A DNA stretch of 64,000 nucleotides from Candidatus Latescibacterota bacterium (GTDB lineage Bacteria; JAAXHH01). The stretch is from the NCBI GenBank assembly GCA_022821085.1, contig JAJEEG010000006.1, positions 1,695,330-1,759,329 on the forward strand, read 5' to 3'. Positions 27,736 to 36,280 of the stretch are shown one piece after another. How positions within the stretch are numbered: the stretch's first letter is position 1; each line of letters starts with the position of its first letter. The notes below the pieces were generated by a model, which saw only the letters and a list, made by a program, of their open reading frames with translations, was not told where the DNA came from and made no database searches. The translations under genes were made by a program, and so were the position numbers.

Positions 27736-27766
27736 GTTTCCGGCCTCCTGCCTTTCCCGGCGTCAT

Positions 27767-28609
27767 TCACCCCAGGCGGTAAAAGCGGCTGGCATTGTCG
27801 TGAAACAACTTGCGGCGGTCCTCCGCGGAGACGCCCTCCACCGCGTCGACGAGCGTATCGAACCACGCCCGGTAGGTCGCCGCCAGCGTACATACCGGCC
27901 AGTCGCTGCCGTACATCACCCGGTCGAATCCGAAGATTTCGATCAGGTGATCGATGTAGGGTCTCAGATCGTCCCTGGTCCAGTTCTCCTTCGCCCGGGT
28001 CACGAGTCCGGAAATCTTGCATACCGTGTTGGGAAACCCGGCCAGCTGGTTCATGTAGTCCGCCCACGGCGCGAAACCGCCCGCCGCGATATCGGGCCCC
28101 CCGCAGTGGTTGATGGCGTGGGTCACCTCGGGGGTCGCACCAACCAGGGTCACCGCGGCGTCAAGTTGCGTGATATTGGCACACAACTCGAAGGTGAATC
28201 CGTACCGTGGCAGGGTCCTGACGCCTTCGATCAGTGACGGCCAGCTGTAGAACGCCGGGTCTTCGTGGTGCCAGGCCATGCGGCGGATACCGACTACCAT
28301 GGGATAGTCTGCGGCAAGCCGGTCCAGCGTAGCTTCGCGGTCATCCGATTCCAGCGGCGCAGTGGGGACGATCGCGCCGATCATGCCGTCCTCGGCGGCG
28401 ATGCGCACGAGCCGATCCACCTCGGCCACCTCCGCGCCCGGCGCGGGGTCCGCTTCGATATGAACGGACTTAACGACGTCGATGCCATCGATGGCCGCCC
28501 GGTAGTCTTCCGGACCGTAACGCTGACGCAGGGCGTCAAATCCAGCCAGCCAGGGATAGCTCAGTTCGGCCGTATCCCAGAGATGCTGATGCGCATCGAT
28601 GATCTGCAA
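27767..28609 (-). CDS. Amidohydrolase-family (amidohydro_2) protein, fuconolactonase-like
   Basis: A 280-residue TIM-barrel hydrolase. IIDAHQHLWD at the N-terminus, INHCGGPD in the middle and MYGSDWPVC near the end are the signature of L-fuconolactonase and related lactonases and decarboxylases. Such enzymes open sugar lactones in deoxy-sugar and uronate catabolism. The start is a TTG at 28609, supported by a strong GGGAGGTG site. It shares strand and tight spacing (31 bases) with the oxidase subunit gene downstream. Confidence 0.82.
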   Translation of the reverse strand: MQIIDAHQHLWDTAELSYPWLAGFDALRQRYGPEDYRAAIDGIDVVKSVHIEADPAPGAEVAEVDRLVRIAAEDGMIGAIVPTAPLESDDREATLDRLAADYPMVVGIRRMAWHHEDPAFYSWPSLIEGVRTLPRYGFTFELCANITQLDAAVTLVGATPEVTHAINHCGGPDIAAGGFAPWADYMNQLAGFPNTVCKISGLVTRAKENWTRDDLRPYIDHLIEIFGFDRVMYGSDWPVCTLAATYRAWFDTLVDAVEGVSAEDRRKLFHDNASRFYRLG

Positions 28610-28671
28610 TTAACACCTCCCGTCGTGGCTGTTTCCGGCCGCATTTGCCGCCGGTCGTCGGACCAATCCCG

Positions 28672-29568
28672 TTACTCCGCCGATCCGTAACTGTTGAATA
28701 TCGTCTCGATCCAGCGCGCCTCCGGGACGAAGTCGCTCGCGTAGCCGGACCACTCATCCGGCAGGCCCGCCGCCTTGATCTCGTCGAGGGTTTTCCCCTC
28801 CGCCATCATCGCACGGACGGCCTCCGTGGTCGCAACGAGCATGCCGTGGTACGACTGCAGGTCGGCCCGGCCGCCCAGATCGCCGTGTCCCGGAATGACC
28901 CGGGTGTCCGGTCCGATCAATTCCAGCACCCCGGCGATATTGTGGATCAGTCCGTCCACCGTGCCGCCGCTGCGCAGGTCTACGAAGGGGAACCGTCCAT
29001 TGAAGAAGGTATCCCCCATGTGCACCACGTCCGATCCCGTGAAGTGAACGTAACTGTCGTTATCCGTGTGGGCACCGGGCATATGCACCAGCCTGATCTC
29101 TTCTCCGTTGAAGTGGACCGAAACCTCCTCGTCGAAGGTGATCACCGGCCAGCCCTCCTCCACCATGGCCGGTATGGTCTGGACGCCCCGCTGCTGCGGC
29201 GTGGAGACCCGTTTGCGGACGTTCGTATGGGCGATGATGGTCGCTTCCAGGCCGAAGATGGGGTTGCCGCCGACATGATCGCCGTGGAAGTGGGTGTTCA
29301 GGACGAACTTGAGGGGCCCTGCGTGCAGGCCCCGGAGAGCCGACTTGATCTTGTCGGCCAGCGGCGCGTACTGGTCATCGATGATCAATATGCCGTCGTC
29401 CCCGACCGAAACGCCGATGTTTCCGCCGCTGCCGGTCAGCATGTAGATGTTTCCGACGACGGGATGGGCTTCGACGTTCACCTCATCCCAATTCTGCTGT
29501 GCATCGGCCGGGCCTGACAATGCCAAAACGAAGAACAACACCGGAAAACACCCGAGTAATGGTTTCAT
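28672..29568 (-). CDS. Secreted MBL-fold metallo-hydrolase
   Basis: A 298-residue protein with an N-terminal signal peptide (cleavage after ADA, about residue 23). The metal motif HFHGDH is at 93-98, followed by HTDNDSYVHF, MGDTFFN and VIPGHG. It resembles subclass B3-like and quinoprotein-relay/cyclase-type MBL proteins of the periplasm. Beta-lactamase activity cannot be inferred. The ATG at 29568 follows AAGGAG and opens the signal peptide; the longer frame does not. Confidence 0.85.
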   Translation of the reverse strand: MKPLLGCFPVLFFVLALSGPADAQQNWDEVNVEAHPVVGNIYMLTGSGGNIGVSVGDDGILIIDDQYAPLADKIKSALRGLHAGPLKFVLNTHFHGDHVGGNPIFGLEATIIAHTNVRKRVSTPQQRGVQTIPAMVEEGWPVITFDEEVSVHFNGEEIRLVHMPGAHTDNDSYVHFTGSDVVHMGDTFFNGRFPFVDLRSGGTVDGLIHNIAGVLELIGPDTRVIPGHGDLGGRADLQSYHGMLVATTEAVRAMMAEGKTLDEIKAAGLPDEWSGYASDFVPEARWIETIFNSYGSAE

Positions 29569-29709
29569 GTCCTTACTCCTTGTGAGCGCGCTCGTATATC
29601 CCGGAAAGTGTCCGGATCCGTGTCGCATGGACGTCTGTATATGGACGCCATCTATTCGATAATAAGGGTAAGGGCATTCGGACAGGTTGTCACGGAATAA
29701 CGTGATCCC

Positions 29710-30015
29710 CTAACCTGTCCCTCGGTAGAATGTCTCCGCGGTCTTACAGGTTACAAATAAGGCGCCTAACATCAGGGCAAGAAAGAGGTACATCGGCCAC
29801 GACGGAGCGAACCACCACGCCAGCGTGAAGAAGACCGCGCTTATGCAAGTGCCGGGAAGTACCATCTTGTTGTACGCGACCTTGAACAGGACGAGGACGC
29901 ACAACCCGAAGAAACCTTTCAGGATCAGTCCCCAAAACGTCCCCGGCAGTGCCAGCATAGCGACGATGCAGAAGCAGATGAACAGGAGCAGTACGACAGG
30001 GAGTAATCGGTTCAT
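29710..30015 (-). CDS. Small three-helix membrane protein, hypothetical
   Basis: A 101-residue hydrophobic protein with about three membrane segments ([18 protein letters not shown], then [16 protein letters not shown], then [21 protein letters not shown]). Its ATG overlaps the stop codon of the upstream protease gene as ATGA, so translation is probably coupled. The pairing suggests a role with the anchored protease. No known family is recognised. Confidence 0.6.
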   Translation of the reverse strand: MNRLLPVVLLLFICFCIVAMLALPGTFWGLILKGFFGLCVLVLFKVAYNKMVLPGTCISAVFFTLAWWFAPSWPMYLFLALMLGALFVTCKTAETFYRGTG

Positions 30016-31145
30016 TGCTCAAGAATCAGGTTCGGTTGGTAATAGCTGTCAGCATCCAGCTGTAGCGCGGAAACACCGTCAAACCACGATGAACCACTTT
30101 CCGCGATGGTCGCGGTCCGGTCCGCCTGTTCCAGCCAGTCGATGAAATCCCATACGGCCTGAACGTGGATGCCATAGTCTTCGTGCGTGTCGATCCTGCC
30201 GATGAGCACCTCGTCGTCGCTGATCTCCACCGTGAGTCCGGCATATTGGACGGCCACGATGTAGCCGTGGTGGTCGAATACCGGACTGCCGCTCGTCCCC
30301 CCGGGAAGCGCCATGTTGTAATGTACGACGCGGCCGGTGTTCCGGGGATCTCGATCAAACGCCGCATCGTAGAAGGGCCGGAGTGAACTGAGCGTGCCTT
30401 CCCGGAAGGTCGCCAGCGGCAAAACGTCATTCTGCAAGGGGGCATAACCCGGAAAACCGAGCGTTCCAAGGGGTTGACCGACGCGCAATCCTGCGGCCAG
30501 GTCTCTCGGCAGGAACGCGGGGAGATCATGAGGCGGTTCTTCTTCGAGGACGATCAACGCAACGTCGGGCGATTCGAGCGAGCCATCGTATTCAGGGTGG
30601 GTGAAGTGCCGGCTCCAGGTGTAGGTTTCGCTTCCGCCGACCAAAGTACCGGTCCTGGTGGCGAAGGGCCGTGGATTACGACTCCGCAGCCTGGGGTCGG
30701 AGAGCAACTCGTCGATCCGTTCGGCCACGTGCGCTGCGGTCCACAGCCTGTCCGTGTAGTAAGCGCGGAAGGCTGTTCCGAGCACCCTGTTTCCGTCGTT
30801 CATCATGATGCCGACGGCGTATATCGCGTCGTAGAGGTTACCTCCTTCGATCACGTCCGCCCAGTTCAGCGTCTCTCCCTGCGGGCCGACGGGACCCGGC
30901 TCGCCCTGATCGCCCTGTGGACCAACCGGGCCCTGTTCGCCCGGCGCGCCCGGTGCGCCCGTTTCGCCACGTGCTCCCTGGGGTCCGGGAATACCCGGTT
31001 CGCCCTGGATGCCCGGTTCGCCCTGGGGTCCCGCGATCCCCTGCGGACCCGAAATGCCCTGCGGACCCGGTGGACCCTGTACGCCCCCCGGACCGACCGG
31101 ACCCTGTTCACCCTGGCATGCGACGGCCAGAAGTAACGCCGTCAA
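30012..31145 (-). CDS. Trypsin-like serine protease on a collagen-like stalk, putative lipoprotein
   Basis: A 377-residue protein. A hydrophobic stretch ends in LAVAC (lipobox, C10). Twenty-seven Gly-X-Y triplets follow (about 12-90), forming a collagen-like stalk. The protease domain has H139 (WTAAHV), D194 (SPDVALI) and S285 (GTSGSP). A paralogue lies directly upstream. The start is unclear: the only standard start codon is TTG at 31145, but the in-frame codons before it encode a basic stretch ([11 protein letters not shown]) that would complete a normal signal peptide, and no ATG or GTG precedes it before the previous stop. Proteases of this shape would cut surface or secreted proteins at a distance from the membrane. 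Confidence 0.8.
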   Translation of the reverse strand: MTALLLAVACQGEQGPVGPGGVQGPPGPQGISGPQGIAGPQGEPGIQGEPGIPGPQGARGETGAPGAPGEQGPVGPQGDQGEPGPVGPQGETLNWADVIEGGNLYDAIYAVGIMMNDGNRVLGTAFRAYYTDRLWTAAHVAERIDELLSDPRLRSRNPRPFATRTGTLVGGSETYTWSRHFTHPEYDGSLESPDVALIVLEEEPPHDLPAFLPRDLAAGLRVGQPLGTLGFPGYAPLQNDVLPLATFREGTLSSLRPFYDAAFDRDPRNTGRVVHYNMALPGGTSGSPVFDHHGYIVAVQYAGLTVEISDDEVLIGRIDTHEDYGIHVQAVWDFIDWLEQADRTATIAESGSSWFDGVSALQLDADSYYQPNLILEQ

Positions 31146-31199
31146 TAGGAACGCTCTAAGCGATAACCGGTTTCCCTTGTTTCGTCCTGGTGCACCGCG

Positions 31200-32390
31200 T
31201 TACGGAAGCCACGTTTCCCCGTTCCAGTTCCTGGGGAAGGCCTGGTACTCCGTATGTGGAGACTGCGCGCCCGCTTCGACGGTATCGGTATCGTTCAGCC
31301 CGCCGTAGGTAACGGTAGCGTCCACGCTGGCAAGAAAATCCAGCAGAGCCCACGCGACCGAAATGTTGATACCGAAGTTCTCAATCGTTTCTACAGCCGC
31401 CAGGTAATCCTCCTCTTCTTCGCCTTCGCCTTCACCTTCGCCTTCACCCTCACCTTCGCCTTCACCTTCTCCCTCGTCCTCTTCTCCCTCACCCCCACCT
31501 TCTTCCCCGCCTGGGTTCTCACCCTCTTCCTCGTCTTCGGGATAAGGAATCAACTTGTTGATCCCGGCGTGGTTTATCGCGATGATGAGCCCCTGGTGAT
31601 CGAAGACCGGGCTGCCGCTCGTTCCACGTCGCGTCCCCAGGTTATAGTGGACCAGATGGCCGGTGTTAACGGGGAAGTTAATAAAGGACTCGTTGTAGAA
31701 CGGTCGAAGCGCGCTGATCGTCCCTTCCTTGAAACTGGCCAGGGGAAGCAGGGCGTCGAAAATCCTGGGCAAATCCGGAAAACCGAGCGTTCCCACCGGC
31801 TGTCCGACGCGCAAATCGCCGGTGAACTCCCTGGGCAGAAAAGACGGCATGGCATGGGTGATCGTACCACTGATTTCTATGAGTGCGATATCCGCGGACA
31901 TTGGGGTACCGTCGTACTCGGGGTGAATGATGTACGGCCTCCAGAAATAAGTTTCATCTCCGCCAATGAGCGTACCCGAACGGGTGACGAAGGGGACCGG
32001 ATTCAGTTCCGCAAATTCAGGGTCTGCAATAGCGTCCAGGACTGCTGTGACCACGTGGGCATTCGTCCACAGCTTGTCGGTGAAATACGCGCTGAAAGCG
32101 GTTCCTCCCGTAAACGGTCCTTCGTCAGTCAAAATGCCGACGACGTAAACGGCATCCTGAAGTTCGCCCGTCTCGATGACATCCGCCCAGTTGAGCGTCT
32201 CACCGGGATCGCCCTGTTCGCCTTGCTCACCCTGAGGTCCCTGGGAACCCTGCACGCCCTGGACACCCTGGACACCCTGGACGCCCTGGGCCCCCTGAAC
32301 GCCCTGGTCGCCCCGTGGACCCAGCGGCCCTTGATCGCCTTTGCATGCAACCAGGACGAATGCGAACGCCAATATCATTGAAATCCGCAC
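31200..32390 (-). CDS. Trypsin-like serine protease with collagen-like stalk and acidic insert, lipoprotein
   Basis: A 396-residue paralogue of the protease downstream. The GTG at 32390 follows AAAGGA and opens a signal peptide with lipobox LVAC (C16). About 16 Gly-X-Y triplets rich in GVQ follow, then the same [10 protein letters not shown] junction. The triad is H112 (TNAHV), D167 (SADIALI) and S258 (GTSGSP). An acidic Glu-Gly insert at about 284-326 replaces a loop of the sister enzyme and may bind calcium or cations. Tandem duplication with divergence of stalk length is evident. Confidence 0.82.
   Translation of the reverse strand: MRISMILAFAFVLVACKGDQGPLGPRGDQGVQGAQGVQGVQGVQGVQGSQGPQGEQGEQGDPGETLNWADVIETGELQDAVYVVGILTDEGPFTGGTAFSAYFTDKLWTNAHVVTAVLDAIADPEFAELNPVPFVTRSGTLIGGDETYFWRPYIIHPEYDGTPMSADIALIEISGTITHAMPSFLPREFTGDLRVGQPVGTLGFPDLPRIFDALLPLASFKEGTISALRPFYNESFINFPVNTGHLVHYNLGTRRGTSGSPVFDHQGLIIAINHAGINKLIPYPEDEEEGENPGGEEGGGEGEEDEGEGEGEGEGEGEGEGEGEEEEDYLAAVETIENFGINISVAWALLDFLASVDATVTYGGLNDTDTVEAGAQSPHTEYQAFPRNWNGETWLP
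31415..31500. repeat. Glu/Gly-coding hexanucleotide repeat inside the protease gene
   Basis: A short-period repeat of TTCGCC/TTCACC on the plus strand encodes an alternating Glu-Gly run on the minus strand. Slippage in such a tract could vary loop length between strains. Confidence 0.65.
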
Positions 32391-32706
32391 GAAACCATCC
32401 TTTCTGATTGAAGTAGATTGTTCGAAAAATGTCACGTCTGCAAGTGACAAGAGCCGGCCGCTTTTCTTAAAGCCGACCGCTTTCTAAAGCCGGCTGCTTT
32501 TTTGATATTCAAACAGTTGGATTTTACAACAATTCCTGGTTATTGCAATGAATAACCGTGTGCCCGGCGATATTCTGTTAGACACGTAGCACGGTGAGGA
32601 TAGATTATCCAGAACCTGAAGCTCGTGCATGATACCGGCGACACATGTGCCACGCGGCCAATCACGGCCGTAGTGGATCACTGAACCTTTACTGAGGAAC
32701 TCCTCA
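32391..32706. other. Divergent intergenic region with small repeats
   Basis: This gap separates the minus-strand protease operon from the plus-strand SelA-like gene and should hold both promoters. It contains an inverted repeat GTCAC-N8-GTGAC at 32431-32448, about 40 bases upstream of the protease start, and three imperfect tandem copies of an AGCCGRCYGCTTT-type unit at 32452-32503. No gene is seen. Confidence 0.5.
32452..32503. repeat. Three imperfect tandem copies of a 16-19 bp unit
   Basis: Units begin at 32452, 32471 and 32488. Each has the core AGCCG-CGCTTT with one or two changes and a T-rich end. They lie in the promoter region between divergent genes and could be operator sites or replication slippage products. 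Confidence 0.5.
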
Positions 32707-33813
32707 ATGGCTACTCCGGATTACCCCACTTACGACAGCGTAGGCGTCCGGCCCCTGATCAACTGCAAGGGCACGCTGACCATGTACAGCGGGTCGGTCA
32801 TGCTGCCTGAAGTCCGCCGTACCATGGCCGAAGCGTCCAGGAAGTACGTGCATATGGAAGAACTCATGGAAGGCGTCGGCCGGCGAATAGCTGAAGTCAT
32901 GCAGGCGGAATTCGGACTCGTGACAAATGGGTGCGCGGCTGCGCTCTGCCAGGTTACCGCCGCCTGTGTGGCCGGAATGGACCCTGACCGGATCGCCAGG
33001 CTGCCGGACACCTCGGGCATGAAGAACGAGGTCATCACGCTCAGGACGCACCGCCATGTCTACGACCACGCAATACGCATGGTGGGGATCTCGCTCGTGG
33101 AAGTGGACGACGACCCGGATAGCCTGCGGGCCGCCTTCAACGAACGCACGGTCATGGTCGCCCTGTTCGGCGACCGCGCGGGCGACGGCGCCATGACCGT
33201 GGCCGAGATCGTCGACATCGCCCATGGTCATGGCGTTCCCGTTTTCGTGGACGCGGCCGCGGAACGGCCGGATGTGCCCAATCCGTACCTGGCGGACGGC
33301 GTGGACGCCGTGGCCTACAGCGGCGGGAAGTGCCTCCGGGGGCCGCAGGCCTCCGGGCTGGTCCTCGGCCGGCGCGACCTGCTGTGGGCGGCCTTCATGA
33401 ACGGTGCGCCGCACCACTCCATCGCGCGCCCGATGAAGGCTGGCAAGGAGGAGGTCATGGGGCTGCTGGCCGCCGTGGAGCAGTGGGTTCAGAGAGATCA
33501 CGAAGCGGAATGGAAGGCATGGGAAGGATACCTTCAGACCGTGGTCGATGCGGTCGGGACCCTTCCGTCCATGCGGATGTCGATCCGGCAACCTGGCCGG
33601 TCCAACGTTGCGCCGGTCTTGCATATGAACTGGGACACGTCGGCGATCGGCATCGATCCGGACGAAGTCGTGCACCTCTTGTCCGAAGGGGAACCCCGCG
33701 TCGAAATGGGCGGAGGCGCCGGCCTGTCCATCATGCCCTATATGATGGAGCCCGGCGAGGATGCCCTGGTGGCCGCACGACTCAGGGAAATCCTGGAACC
33801 GCGGCGTAAGTGA
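32707..33813 (+). CDS. SelA/DgaE-like PLP-dependent lyase or transferase
   Basis: A 368-residue fold type I PLP enzyme of the SelA-like group. The PLP lysine is K208 in YSGGKCLRGPQASG, and VFVDAAAERPDV holds the cofactor aspartate. The N-terminus (VRPLINCKGTLTMYSGS) matches the VRPVINAxGTLT motif of this group. It is too short to be selenocysteine synthase proper, which has an extra N-terminal domain. Relatives include D-glucosaminate-6-phosphate ammonia-lyase (DgaE) and related lyases. It stops 17 bases before the MTH1187-family gene, so the two are probably co-transcribed. Confidence 0.78.
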   Translation: MATPDYPTYDSVGVRPLINCKGTLTMYSGSVMLPEVRRTMAEASRKYVHMEELMEGVGRRIAEVMQAEFGLVTNGCAAALCQVTAACVAGMDPDRIARLPDTSGMKNEVITLRTHRHVYDHAIRMVGISLVEVDDDPDSLRAAFNERTVMVALFGDRAGDGAMTVAEIVDIAHGHGVPVFVDAAAERPDVPNPYLADGVDAVAYSGGKCLRGPQASGLVLGRRDLLWAAFMNGAPHHSIARPMKAGKEEVMGLLAAVEQWVQRDHEAEWKAWEGYLQTVVDAVGTLPSMRMSIRQPGRSNVAPVLHMNWDTSAIGIDPDEVVHLLSEGEPRVEMGGGAGLSIMPYMMEPGEDALVAARLREILEPRRK

Positions 33814-33830
33814 AACAGGGAGAGGACGCC

Positions 33831-34145
33831 ATGAAAGTCATCGTCGATCTGTGCGTCGTGCCTATCGGGGTCGGCGTATCGGTCTCAGCGTACGTAACGG
33901 CCTGTGAGAAGGTATTGCGGAAGGCGGAACTAAAGACGTTCATGCACGCTTACGGGACCAACATCGAAGGCGAGTGGGAGGAAGTGTTCGAAGCCGTGAA
34001 GCGATGCCACGAGACAGTGCACGAAATGGGCGCTCCGCGGATTTCCACGACCATCCGCCTGGGTACGCGAACCGACCGTGCGCAGACCATGGAAGAGAAG
34101 ATTGAAAGCGTCGAACGCAAGTTGAAAGACGAATCATCGTCCTGA
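33831..34145 (+). CDS. MTH1187/YkoF-like thiamine-binding-family protein
   Basis: A 104-residue protein of the thiamine-binding (former DUF77) family: VIVDLCVVPIGVGVSVSAYV at the N-terminus, FMHAYGTNIEGEWEEVFEAV in the middle, and a conserved ISTTIRLGTR strand. The fold is a ferredoxin-like dimer that binds small molecules, sometimes thiamine precursors. The ATG at 33831 is selected for GGGAGAGGA upstream. It follows the SelA-like gene, a pairing worth noting because thiamine-family proteins often accompany metabolic enzymes of unknown specificity. Confidence 0.8.
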   Translation: MKVIVDLCVVPIGVGVSVSAYVTACEKVLRKAELKTFMHAYGTNIEGEWEEVFEAVKRCHETVHEMGAPRISTTIRLGTRTDRAQTMEEKIESVERKLKDESSS

Positions 34146-34158
34146 CACGGCCCTGCCA

Positions 34159-34230
34159 GCCAGGCCAACCAGGCCAGCCAGGTCAGCCAGGCCAGCCAGG
34201 TCAGCCAGGTCAGCCAGGCCAGCCAGGTCA
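34159..34230. repeat. 9-bp tandem repeat, 8 copies
   Basis: Eight contiguous copies of GCCAGGYCA (one copy starts with A), with C/T variation at one position. The array sits between the convergent ends of the thiamine-binding-family gene and the aldo/keto reductase gene. Spacers are absent, so it is a minisatellite-type repeat rather than a CRISPR. Confidence 0.9.
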
Positions 34231-34253
34231 GTCATGGGTAGCAGCGGCGACCA

Positions 34254-35219
34254 TTAGTTGCCGACGGGTTCGCTGATGTGGCCGAAGAGCCGCTGAATGC
34301 GCTTCACGTACATTTCGGGAAGCGGTCCCTTTGCGATGCTCTTGATGTTCTGTTCGATCTTGTCCAGGGTCACTGCGCTGCAGACGGCGGTGGTGACGCC
34401 TTCGGTGTAGACGACGAACCGGTACGCCGCTTCGACCAGCGATGCTATATCGGGATCTTCGAGCAGGAAGTCGTACGGTGTATGGGGGTCGACAGATTCG
34501 TCGAGCAACTCCTGCCGCTGCAGGTCTTCGATCGTCGCGGCGAGCCGCGCCTGGTCTTTGAAGATGTTGCGCACCGAGAAGATGTTCATGACGCCGACAT
34601 CGTGTTCTATGCAGTATGGAAAGACCGTACGCCGGGCCGACTGGTTGAGCATGCTGTAGGCGATCATGATGACGTCCAGCTTTCCGGTCGGGACCGCGGC
34701 CTGCAGCCAGGCATGGGCGCCGTCCGTCAACGCGGTTTCGCTGGATCCGAGGAAGCGGATCTTGCCCTGACGGCAAAGTCGTTCGAGTACGGGGAACTGC
34801 TCGTAGATCATGTAATCGAAATCCGCTTTCTCCGTCGCGGCGATCAGTGCCACGTCGATCGCGTCCACGCCGAGGCGGCACAGGCTGGTCTCGATGGATT
34901 CCGTGATATGCTCCGGAGTCATCAGGACCGGACCCTCGTCTTCGTCGAACTGCGAAAGAACGACCCTTGTGGCGACGTAGTACCGGTCGCGCGGTATGCC
35001 TTTAAAGGCCCGGCCGAGGATCGCCTCGGCTTCAAGATAGCCCGGAGACGTATCGAAGAGATTGATGCCCAGGTCCAGGACCCCGTGGACGAGCCGGTGC
35101 ATTTCCGGTTCGGTCAACGGGGGATCGCTGGTCTGGCCCAGCCGGTTGAATCCGCCGGATCCCATGCTCAGCGTAGAGACATTCAAGCCGGTTCGACCGA
35201 GGGGGCGGTAGGAAATCAT
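34254..35219 (-). CDS. Aldo/keto reductase family protein
   Basis: A 321-residue TIM-barrel oxidoreductase. FDTSPGYLEAEAILGRAFKG holds the catalytic Asp and Tyr, and YRPLGRTGLNVSTLSMGSGGF is the typical N-terminus. The usual catalytic lysine motif is less clear (YVATRVVLSQF), and the His of canonical members is replaced in VALIAATEKAD, so catalysis may differ. It reduces or oxidises sugars or aldehydes with NADP in relatives. The ATG at 35219 is used; a TTG 7 codons upstream has no better site. Confidence 0.8.
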   Translation of the reverse strand: MISYRPLGRTGLNVSTLSMGSGGFNRLGQTSDPPLTEPEMHRLVHGVLDLGINLFDTSPGYLEAEAILGRAFKGIPRDRYYVATRVVLSQFDEDEGPVLMTPEHITESIETSLCRLGVDAIDVALIAATEKADFDYMIYEQFPVLERLCRQGKIRFLGSSETALTDGAHAWLQAAVPTGKLDVIMIAYSMLNQSARRTVFPYCIEHDVGVMNIFSVRNIFKDQARLAATIEDLQRQELLDESVDPHTPYDFLLEDPDIASLVEAAYRFVVYTEGVTTAVCSAVTLDKIEQNIKSIAKGPLPEMYVKRIQRLFGHISEPVGN

Positions 35220-35360
35220 AGCAACGCCTGCCGATGTCAAATGTGGTAAGAATCGCCTTTACAAAACCGGCGGATTTGGGTATCGATCCTGAACCGCGAA
35301 CCCGCCGTCGGAAACCGCGTTCATCGATACACTGACACACTCTAAGCGGAAGGAACGGGC

Positions 35361-36191
35361 ATGTCAACCGTCGAAGACCTTGTTAAACGGGTCAGGATCG
35401 AGGGCTGGTGCGTCGTAGACGGTGTGATACCCCCAGGTGAAGTGGTGACGGTCCGCGAGAGCCTGGTCGCCACGGCGGATAGCCGGCCCGAGGATCTGGA
35501 AAACGGCCGGCATGCCCTTCGTGGAATCATCGCTTACGACCAGGCGATCGCCCCGTACCTGTCCGATGATCGCATCATGGGCGTCACCGAAGCGTTTTTC
35601 GGCAAGCACGTCCGTATCTCCATGACCACGGGCGTCATCCTCCACCCCGGATATCCCCGGACGGACGACCCGGGCGGGGGCCTGCACTCGGACTGGCCCT
35701 TCGGACAGGGCTACGACTATCGCGTCCCTGCGCCCTATCCCGACGCACCGCTGCTGCTGACCAGCCTCTGGATGCTCACGCCATTCACCAGGGAGAACGG
35801 CGGCACGGTACTGGTGCCCGGAAGCCACAAGGCGGGCAACAATCCCACGGGCGACAACAGCCTGGTGCCGGGAACGAGCCACCCGTCGGAGATCCAGGCC
35901 GAAGGAAAGCCGGGAAGCGTGCTGCTCTTCGACAGCCGGACCTGGCACATAAACGGACACAACAACAGCGACGAGACCCGCATGGCCATCATCGCCCGTT
36001 ACGCGGCGTGGTGGTTCAACCTCAACCCGATTATTCCCGGCCTTTCGGACTTCGAACGCGATGCGGCCAACCGGGGGTTCAGGCCCGACGACGTCGTGCC
36101 GCTGACCCCGGAACAATACGACGCGCTGCCCGAACGCACCAGGCCCCTGTTCCACCACATCGTCATCGGGCAGCAGGTCCTTCCGTCCTAG
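35361..36191 (+). CDS. Phytanoyl-CoA dioxygenase (PhyH) family oxygenase
   Basis: A 276-residue Fe(II)/2-oxoglutarate oxygenase. The HxD pair is in LHSDWPFGQ, the conserved loop is TVLVPGSHKAGNNP, and the distal histidine is in TWHINGHNN with a conserved Arg (SDETRMAI). A GGAAGGAA site precedes the ATG. It begins a plus-strand run with a sulfatase, an alpha/beta hydrolase, a desaturase and an enolase-superfamily gene. It is only distantly similar to the PhyH protein at 9.8 kb. Confidence 0.87.
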   Translation: MSTVEDLVKRVRIEGWCVVDGVIPPGEVVTVRESLVATADSRPEDLENGRHALRGIIAYDQAIAPYLSDDRIMGVTEAFFGKHVRISMTTGVILHPGYPRTDDPGGGLHSDWPFGQGYDYRVPAPYPDAPLLLTSLWMLTPFTRENGGTVLVPGSHKAGNNPTGDNSLVPGTSHPSEIQAEGKPGSVLLFDSRTWHINGHNNSDETRMAIIARYAAWWFNLNPIIPGLSDFERDAANRGFRPDDVVPLTPEQYDALPERTRPLFHHIVIGQQVLPS

Positions 36192-36280
36192 GCCTGCCGT
36201 CCCGGGCGCCGTACGCTGGACCGGTCCGCAATCCAGGCTCAGGCCGTTGGAAAGGTCCACGCCCCCGGCATGAGGAATCC

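Noticed and set aside
31254-32381. 375-codon plus-strand open frame across the collagen-stalk protease
   Set aside because: It is antisense to a protein with signal peptide, Gly-X-Y repeats and a catalytic triad.
32707-33813. SelA (selenocysteine synthase) as proof of selenoprotein synthesis
   Set aside because: The protein is about 90 residues shorter than SelA and fits the wider SelA-like/DgaE group, so it does not support the selenoprotein call.
34159-34230. CRISPR array
   Set aside because: Repeat units are only 9 bp, contiguous and without spacers, and no cas gene is nearby.
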